This document shows positions 56,801 to 64,000 of a DNA stretch of 64,000 bases, piece by piece. The DNA is from Pararge aegeria (taxonomy: Eukaryota; Arthropoda; Insecta; Lepidoptera; Nymphalidae): positions 9,476,501-9,540,500 of the forward strand of contig NC_053195.1 in the NCBI RefSeq assembly GCF_905163445.1. The letters run 5' to 3'. Position 1 is the stretch's first letter. Each line of letters starts with the position of its first letter. The notes under the pieces are model-generated. The model was not told the origin of the DNA. It ran no database searches and saw only the letters and a list, made by a program, of their open reading frames with translations. Made by a program: the position numbers and the translations under genes.

Positions 56801-58294
56801 GCGTTATACTAAAATATTTGCATAATATATGAATGCAATTAACAAAAACATCTTTAAAATCGCAAGGATTTTTTGCATTGTTATTTCTTCCTTCTGTTTA
56901 TGGGTAACAAATATTAAGTATCTACATAAATGTAGTTATCCAGTTATTTTTGCCTTGACTCCAAGCGCTGACTATAACTATTCAAGTTTAATGCAACTAA
57001 TTAACAGTTAAGCAATACTTCCGTTGATATTACCACATTTCCGGTATACTAATTTAATACATTTTTTTTTAAATTAAGTTCAGCTATTTTTAACTTATTT
57101 ATTTCGGAAGCGGATAACCATGATATTAAATCAGTTTAAGCTAAGTGTTGATGTTCTTTTAAAGCTCATTCGTGCTTTGTTCCTTGACATAATTGAAATA
57201 GAACTAAGGCTTTTTACTCATGAAAATAACAAAAAAATTGAGACTTTTAAATTAAATATACTTCTTACAATTTAAAACTTTATAAACGTTTTGTTCGGGC
57301 TTGTTACAAAGATATCGAACTGCCTTGCTATCTACGTTGTAATATTATGTGATTGATCAAACGTTGGTCCTAATAATACGCAGTGACAACCATAATCAGC
57401 TGTGTTTACATTTTAAATCAATATATGCCTTTAAATATATGTGAATGCATGAGGTCACGGTTTGCAATGGTTTTTTTTGTTTTGTTCGCCTCGTCATTAT
57501 TTTAGGAAAAATTCAAAGGAACAGTCAAAATGTTGAAAAATTGGAATTGGTAGTTTTGTACAGGTATTGTCAGTTCTGTTTACTTTCTATGTATTATCTT
57601 GTGTCTGATTAAATGATTGGATTTTACTTCATTAAAACCCGTCGGATCATAATGTTATTCAATAAAAGGTTCAAACTTTCTTACATATTATGTCGTTTAG
57701 CATAGCAAATTTTTATCTGGTATTTCCACTTTCTTAAATTTAAATCAGTAATCCAATTTAACATTATCAACAGTTTTAGTAATAAGATATCTAAGAAAGA
57801 AAGTAGAAAGCGATATTTGGAAATTTATAAGACGAACAGTAAAATTCTGATTATATAAGTAAGTATTCCATTTAGTCTTTATAGTGTTCTTAATACAATT
57901 TTATGATTTAGTAATCTTTATGTAATACGCAATAGGCAAACGAATAAGATTTATTTTGGAAGGTCAATTTAGACAGCCATTAGCTTCCTGTATTCTGATT
58001 TTCCATGTTCATTTCGAAGATGACCTCGCATTTTCAGTTCCGTATGATGCGGGCCGGCTTCAGGCGAGTATACATTATGGAAATGGATTGTAGCAACATT
58101 AATATCATCAACATTAGGACTAATATTATTATCGAAAAGCAGGGGATTAAAATATTTAAAAAAGCGGTAATGAACTCTTAATTTATTTATTTAAGCCTTA
58201 TAACTTTCCTATACTTAACTTATACAACTACAGTGAATTATGTATCTACTACTTAATCTATTATTACTTTATGTATAATTTTTATGTATCAGGT
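53888..58294. other. Long intergenic stretch, no gene seen
   Basis: AT-rich. Two 15-16-bp hairpins with one mismatch each (55318-55356 and 55445-55483) and a zero-loop 14-bp one near 56042. If the split gene extends upstream its first exon may lie here, but I could not identify it. Confidence 0.45.
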
Positions 58295-58440
58295 AACCCT
58301 CTTCGGTGAAGGCCTCCTCCAAGACTTGCTATCTTTCCCTATCCTGAGCTATTTGGATCCATTGTGGACCCGCGATTTTCTTAATATCATCATCCCATCG
58401 AGTACACGGTCTGCCTCTGTAGCGCTAGGAGTTCTTAATA
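58295..58440 (-). pseudogene. LINE coding remnant (minus)
   Basis: GAAGGCCTCCTCCAAGACTT, CTATCCTGAGC and CATCATCCCATCGAGTACAC are the reverse of the WxxxAxxRxxW / GRP..RWDDD-type C-terminal region of an endonuclease/reverse-transcriptase LINE. Very short. Confidence 0.45.
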
Positions 58441-59099
58441 TGTAATGGTTAATAGTATACTGTTCACTTAACTATTTTTCTGAGTGCAATTTATTTATTC
58501 CCAGGTTAGCCTATCATCGAAGATTTCCATGAGATCCTAGTCACATTAAAATAAATCTTTACTGCCCGCAAATCTATATTAGAGCAGTGTGTAAGCCGTA
58601 ATGCCCATTTCTATGAGCGAGGTGGCCAGAAGTGGGTCATGAATAGGCTTTTGATGATGATGAAATTTAAATGGAGCCTGCTGTAGACGGTATACCAATT
58701 CAAATTAAAAAAACCCGAATCGTTTCAGAATCAATGAAAATATAGAGTCACTATGTCAAAAAATATATATTAATAATTGAAGGACCAATCAGACAGCTCA
58801 CTTAACAGTAAGTGGAGAACCATCGCCTATAAACACGAGCTCTATCACAAAAAGCTCTACTACATCTAGGTTCACTTTGAATTAAAAACCTCCTCCTTGA
58901 GGAAGAAGTTGGATAGCCTGGCATTAAATAAACTTCATTTTAAATAACCGTTTATAGATGCAAAGCTCGATAATGAAATTCATATAGGCAAACATATATT
59001 ATTGCGAAATATAATTTGTTTTCGCTCATAAAATTATGTTTTGTTATATTTGACTGCCTTAACGCGCACTTATCGGTAGATTTGCGGTATGCGTATAAT
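58441..59099. other. Intergenic with SINE scraps
   Basis: A piece of family E may lie near 58790-58830 (CTCACTTAACAGTAAGTGGA). No gene. Confidence 0.4.
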
Positions 59100-59220
59100 A
59101 TAACAGCACTACCCCTAATCAGTTAGCCCACTCTCGTCTTAGACTGCATCAACACCATCAGGTAAGATTTCGTCAAGGGCATCTGTAGTGGCCTGAAAAA
59201 AATTGTAATAAAGGTTTCCA
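59100..59220 (+). mobile_element. SINE family C, 3' part
   Basis: CTACCCCTAATCAGTTAGCC, GTCTTAGACTGCATCAACAC, GGTAAGATTTCGTCAAGGGC. Head missing. Confidence 0.65.
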
Positions 59221-59439
59221 ATCAATCTGACTGGCAACCGTTTTTACGATCCAATTAAATACCGGAAAGACCTCCGTAAACTTAGTTTTATTAACAGCAA
59301 TTTAAAATGATAATTTATCTCTATATTAATCTAATCCAATATATTTTTTTAAGAGGCCATAATTTCTCAAACCGTAGTGAAAAGGTTTGTAATTAATGTA
59401 ATATGTTTATTTGTGTAAGTCGATACCGATCCGTATTTT

Positions 59440-59760
59440 ATTTATTCCACTACAAGTTAGCCCTTGACTGCAATCTCATTTGGTGGTAAGTGATGATACA
59501 GACTAAGATAGTAGCGGGCTAACCTGTTAGGGTGTATGGTAGGCATACCCCCTAATCGGTTTCTACGCGATATCGCACCGGGACACTAAATCGCTTAGTG
59601 GCACGTCTTTGTCCATAGGGTGGTAGCCATGACCAGACCAAAGACAATTCAGAAAGTAAAAAATCCCAAAAAGCCCCTGACGGAAATTGACCCCAGGACC
59701 CCCTACTTAAATTCACAGCGCTCAACGTTCCGTTGCGCCAGGGAGGTCGTCAAAACACCC
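59440..59760 (-). mobile_element. SINE family C, near full length (minus)
   Basis: TTCCACTACAAGTTAGCCCT, AGTAGCGGGCTAACCTGTTA, ACTAAATCGCTTAGTGGCAC, CATAGGGTGGTAGCC and the tRNA-like head region CCCCAGGACCCCC to TTGCGCCAGGGAGGTC. The ORF at 59620-59838 lies on it and is not a gene. Confidence 0.8.
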
Positions 59761-60098
59761 CTAATGACAACTCTTTCTTGTTACCGCGCTTTTCTTACCG
59801 CTTACTTTGTAGCATATCATAACTATGCTGGTTCTTAATGACTGTATTTAAAAACAACATCCTAACCGCATACTAGAGTCCTGCACGCTGCTATCCATTT
59901 AAGTTGAATATCTTTCATCCTTGAAGAAGTCGTGTACAAGTCCGTAAATGCGCAATTTAAGATGGCCATGCATAAAACAAATTAAACTTAAGGCTTCAAC
60001 TCCAAATGATAATCGGCATATAGGTAAACTGTGTGTTATGATTTTTAAATGTAATCAACTTGAGAACTTATTAAAATGAATGGTGGAAAATTTGCATA

Positions 60099-60974
60099 AT
60101 GAGTAGGTATTTACTTATGCAAAAACAGAAGTCAAAGTATCAGCTTAACATTGAATTAAAAATACTAACTTTTTCATTTACTTTATTAGTATCTACTAAT
60201 AATGTAAATGCAAAAGAAGTAACATTAGTTCGTTGCTTTATCGCTATCTTATGCCCATGCAGTAAGAGATTAACAGATCATATTTTTCTTTATATGATAA
60301 ATGGTGAATCACTAAAAATAGAGACTTCCACAGTTTTTCTGGGCGTGACCTTGGATAATAAGCTACAGTGGGGTGCCCATATAGATTCACTAGCGGGTAA
60401 ACTAAGCTCGGCTGCCTACGCAGTCAGAAAAATTAGACAGATTACTGACGTTGAAATAGCTAGGCTAGTTTATTTTGCGTACTTTCATAGTGTTATGTCC
60501 TATGGAATCTTGTTATGGGGTAAAGCAGCTGATATCGAAACTATATTTATATTGCAGAAAAGAGCTGTACGGTCAATATATAAACTTAAATCACGCGAAT
60601 CCCTCCGTGAGAAGTTTAAAGAAATAGGCATACTTACTGTAGCTTCACAATATATTTATAACAATATAGTATTTGTAAGACAACATATTAGTCTTTATAA
60701 ACAAAAAGTGGACATAAACAGTCGACTTACAAGAAATGGTCATAAATTAGTGTCATCTGCATATCGTCTGCGTAAGGTACAGGGATAATTTGTGGGATTG
60801 AGTATACGCTTTTATAATATGATTCCTAAGGTGATTTTGGACCTGCCAATGCACAAGTTTAAAGAATTTGTTAAAACACATTTATTACAGCGAGGTTACT
60901 ATACAATTGATGATTTTTTTAATGACAAGGTTGCTTGGAAGCATCCGGCTCCGCTTTCAGCTCTCACAAGATAG
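60099..60974 (+). pseudogene. Jockey-type LINE reverse transcriptase 3' end with in-frame stop
   Basis: 5'-truncated retrotransposon coding end. From about residue 80 it matches the insect jockey-like reverse transcriptase C-terminus: TVFLGVTLDNKLQWGAHIDS, LSSAAYAVRKIRQITD, FAYFHSVMSYGILLWG, LQKRAVRSIYKLKSRESLR and LTVASQYIYNNIVFVR. A TAA at 60786-60788 interrupts the frame (VQG*FVGL). The same frame then continues GLSIRFYNMIPKVILDLPMH, KFKEFVKTHLLQRGYYTIDD to the true end at 60974, so the break is a point nonsense change, not a frameshift. The first 60-odd codons (from 60099) are AT-rich and may be unrelated flank. The catalytic region is missing, so it is dead. Confidence 0.8.
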
Positions 60975-61165
60975 AAAAATGAATGTTAAAATGCAAAATG
61001 TAAATTGTTGATGTTGGAAAAGAGCAACTGCTTTCTTGCCGGCTTCTTCTCGGTAGAATCTGCCTTCCGAACCGGTGGTAGAATCCCTACAAACAGACAG
61101 ACTTGACGTTTCAAAAGTGCTTATATTAGGCCTACTTGAAATAAATGAATTTTGAATATTGAATT
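60975..61165 (+). mobile_element. 3' UTR of the jockey-type LINE
   Basis: TTGCCGGCTTCTTCTCGGTA, GCCTTCCGAACCGGTGGTAG, GACTTGACGTTTCAAAAGTG, then GGCCTACTTGAAATAAATGA and a TTTTGAATATTGAA tail. The same sequence, reversed, interrupts the SINE at 53628. Confidence 0.75.
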
Positions 61166-62171
61166 TTTTGAATTTTTAAAAACGATGATTTTTAAAAATT
61201 TTTAAGAATGAAGCCAAATATTAAAAAAAAAAAACATTTTTTGCGGGTCATACACAACTGACTTCTAATATAGGTATATAAGATGATAGAAGATAGACAT
61301 CGTAATGTAAAAAGAAGAAATCACAAATTTGTTCTTTGTTGCAACATAGATCATAGATCCTAGTTAAAGCGATCTAGAAACTACATCGGCCAACATCTCA
61401 TAAGAATGATATGCGCATTTTAAGTTAAATAAGGTTTGGCAGACCTACCAAATAGTTGAAAGTCTCCACTTTATATAATAAACACTAAATACCTGTATGA
61501 AATTTATTTAAATAGTCATTTTATGTTTAATAACAAAAAATATTCCACAAATGGAATATGAGGAGTTCTTAAAAGATAGAAAAGCAAATTTTACTGACGC
61601 GTTTACCTGCAATTTTATACCAGTAAGTAGTCCCGACATATTTGCCAGGACAATGCCATTACGTACGAATTACGAGATAAGAGTATACAAAACAATTGTA
61701 TAAAGTAACATAAAATCGTGCATGTCAACGGGCCAAAACATTTTAAAACATAAAGCAGGCTTATAACAAATACAGCTAAAATGTTTGAAATTTAAACGCT
61801 TACAACTATTATCATAATTCATAATTTATGAGTCCTAATTCTCCACATTAGACGCAAAGTGCGATATAATCTACGCCAACCGCACCCGGGTGATGGTCAC
61901 CTTGTATGTGCAGCAAGAAATAAGTGGAACAAGGTTCATGAGCGTTCATAAACTGACGTATAATATGATACATTTTGCTGGTGAGAAGAAACAAATACGA
62001 CCGTAATGTAAGCGGTAACCCAGACCGTGCCGCCCCCACGGTCACGCCACGCGCTCTTAGCTGCATCTCCGATCAATTACCCTACCAAGTTCAAGACCGT
62101 CTCGCGTATAAAGAACACAAAAAATATCAACGTAAATTAGGAACGAATGGTGCCGATCGCTCGCATACTTA
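61166..62171. other. Intergenic, upstream of the 62225 gene
   Basis: AT-rich up to about 61850, then GC-richer towards the promoter. The ORFs at 61848-62066 and 61975-62307 look like chance readings of that region. Confidence 0.5.
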
Positions 62172-62179
62172 TATAAATA
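62172..62179 (+). promoter_or_regulatory. TATA box of the 62225 gene
   Basis: TATAAATA; a start about 30 bases on (about 62202) leaves a 5' UTR of about 23 bases before the ATG at 62225. The in-frame ATG at 62180 would lie in the promoter. Confidence 0.6.
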
Positions 62180-62224
62180 ATGTTGTGGGCGCGCGCGGCT
62201 CAAACACCCGACACACACCGAAAC

Positions 62225-62614
62225 ATGTACGCGTATCTCGCGCTCGCTATTGTGCTTGCAGCGTCTGCACTAACGGCTCCAACGCCTCGCGACCGTTTCG
62301 GATATGAAAGAGAAATAGACACCAGATACAACCAGGTCCCAAAACTGTTGGACTATGTGCTTAATGAGGAATACATAAATGCACAGAAGAACAGAGCCAA
62401 ACTTGTTACAAAATTGCGGCCGGAAGAAGCTGTGGTCGCTGACAATGTGATTTTGGAATCTAATGTAGTGAAGATCGTAAAACCTGCGAAGAAATTAGAC
62501 AGTGGTGAACTTGTGCGACAGAGACGCGGCTACAATTTGGAAAATGTGATAGTTCCCGCTAGATACCCTTATCTTCCAGTAGTGCGGTACAACCGTTTCC
62601 GCCGGTGGGGCTAG
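62225..62614 (+). CDS. Small secreted precursor-like protein with RQRR site
   Basis: 129 residues in one exon. Residues 1-18 are a signal peptide (MYAYLALAIVLAASALTA). A charged propeptide-like middle (about 19-97, rich in Glu, Lys, Val) leads to a furin-type site RQRR at 98-101. The last 28 residues (GYNLENVIVPARYPYLPVV to RYNRFRRWG) are basic and aromatic and end in Gly, so the tail could be released and C-terminally amidated. The start at 62225 is chosen because the TATA box at 62172 places the cap about 23 bases before it. I do not recognise the family; a neuropeptide-like, cuticle-associated or antimicrobial secreted protein are all possible. The only poly(A) candidate seen is a variant ATTAAA at 62944. 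Confidence 0.65.
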   Translation: MYAYLALAIVLAASALTAPTPRDRFGYEREIDTRYNQVPKLLDYVLNEEYINAQKNRAKLVTKLRPEEAVVADNVILESNVVKIVKPAKKLDSGELVRQRRGYNLENVIVPARYPYLPVVRYNRFRRWG

Positions 62615-64000
62615 TGGCTTCGCAGGTTGCCGTACTATCAAATGTCAAGGTTGCATTGAAGCTAATCAACAGCGGGACATGCCTATAGCGCATCAGAACG
62701 CGTAAGCTGTCGCAAACAGGCTTTATTGCATTAGGTATTATTATGAAGTGGCTGTGATCGAATGCTAAAGTCCTTTTTGCGATGTTTAAGGCTTCGTATG
62801 AAATAGTTAAGAGTAATCAAAGTGAAAAGACAATTATCATTATTGTTAGTGAGTTTTAGAAACGTAAGATGTAAATTATCAATATAAATTAGTACTTATT
62901 ATAAAATGTGTGTGTTGTTCATTTTACTTCTTTAAAAATGGCTATTAAAAACGTTCGGAGAAACTGTTTAAGTAGTACGGTCTAGCCCAATATTTCGTTG
63001 GGTGTCCAACAAAAGCTTTGTTTCGTAAATAATCCAAGCGGAGAAGTACATAAATCAGGAAATACTTAAACTTTGAAATACTTTTACTTTTCGCTTTTTA
63101 TTAAAAATACCAGGCCTATTATTTTATTAATTTCTTTATTGTTTTAAACAACTTTCCATCCTTTGGGTAAACTATTGAGAAAATTTGGTTTTTAGTTCAA
63201 ATTTCTCCAAATAATAATAGACGAACAGAATTCTTAAATTATGTGCGCAAATTTTGTTCGCTCTTCTTGTGACCTATTCTAACGTATAATCTGTCGTCTT
63301 TCAAAGCTTTTTTCTCCGTCAAGGACTCCCGCATAACAATAAATCCAAACCATAATCGGGGCAATCGTATTTCGTGAAAAGAAATCGAGTTAGCCGGAAC
63401 CGGCAAATTATTTATCTCACAGCACATCAATTTTAAGTGAACTGATTTCACTTGCAATTGGCAGAATGTTTTTTTCTGAGTAAGGACATCACTTACTCTA
63501 TAACACTGATGCCATCGTTTACACTACGGTAAAGCAACACCATGTTTAGACCTGCCAATTAACTTAGTTAGTATAATTGGCACAACTGACTGCGTAAATT
63601 GGAATCTTTGAACGATTTAGAGGTCATAATATTTATTTGATATTTTCTAGGATTATTCAACATCCAACCCTTTTCGTAATGGGGCGTCATGGTTGTATAC
63701 ATTTAGTTAAGGACTTTTAAGACTTTATTATTCAGACCAGGAACTCCCTTCTTAATATATTTCTGTATCTTATCCTTCCTATCCATCCATTTTATTTGTT
63801 TATAAAATATATATAATATTGATTTAGATCTATGAGAAATAAAAAGATATTATATAATTATAGATCTCATCTGACAACCTTCAGGCTAAAATGAAAATGT
63901 TGTTGTAGATGCAATTACAAACAATAAATAATTGTATTTATTGTACTTAATCTGGAACCGAAATAAAGAAATCGATTTGTTAAGATTCAATCTTCGGAAA
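62615..64000. other. 3' flank, no gene seen
   Basis: AT-rich; ORF 63239-63457 (minus) has no recognisable content. Confidence 0.5.

Noticed and set aside
59620..59838. 72-codon ORF
   Set aside because: Lies on the minus-strand family C SINE and its flank.
61975..62307. 110-codon ORF overlapping the 62225 gene
   Set aside because: Covers the promoter and reads the gene in a wrong frame.

Overview
The window looks like nuclear DNA from a lepidopteran insect; I cannot name the species. It is AT-rich with few genes. The genes that are visible are insect-type: paired cuticle-like structural proteins, TATA/initiator promoters, and short exons in long introns. The intergenic space is full of tRNA-derived SINEs, Helitron remnants ending in CTAGT, decayed non-LTR retrotransposon ends and small hAT-like elements of the kinds common in moths and butterflies. 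There is no operon, no CRISPR array and no genuine tRNA or rRNA gene.

Layout. 0-5 kb: two nearly identical single-exon cuticle-like genes in tail-to-tail inverted orientation (55-786 plus, 4187-4915 minus). Each encodes a signal peptide and three IKKRSA sites. 5.6-6.9 kb: four copies of an exon-like module on the minus strand, three in tandem and one diverged. 7-26 kb: mostly SINE, LINE and Helitron debris. 26.5-26.8 kb: a TATA promoter with a probable first coding exon (plus). 27-32 kb: a reverse transcriptase fragment and two hAT-like MITEs. 32.7-33.7 kb: an intronless seven-transmembrane receptor-like gene. 34-42 kb: repeats, including a Helitron-like element carrying a minisatellite of about 139 bp inside a LINE 3' end.

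42.9-52.4 kb (minus): a split gene whose exons are all too short to stand out as ORFs. I rebuilt it from six exons with compatible splice phases, giving 246 residues. It encodes a Pro/Gln/Met-rich protein with duplicated exons and a basic-processed cysteine tail (RQKRVKRCSCDCR). Its 5' end was not found. 53-62 kb: more repeats, including a jockey-type LINE 3' end with an in-frame stop. 62.2-62.6 kb: a small secreted precursor-like protein with an RQRR site and a C-terminal Gly.

The most interesting points are the split gene with its cysteine tail, the unusual number of near-perfect fold-back sequences scattered through the window (one lies inside a SINE and so shows how it arose), and the repeated exon-like module near 6 kb. 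Apart from the cuticle pair, the genes show no obvious functional link to each other.
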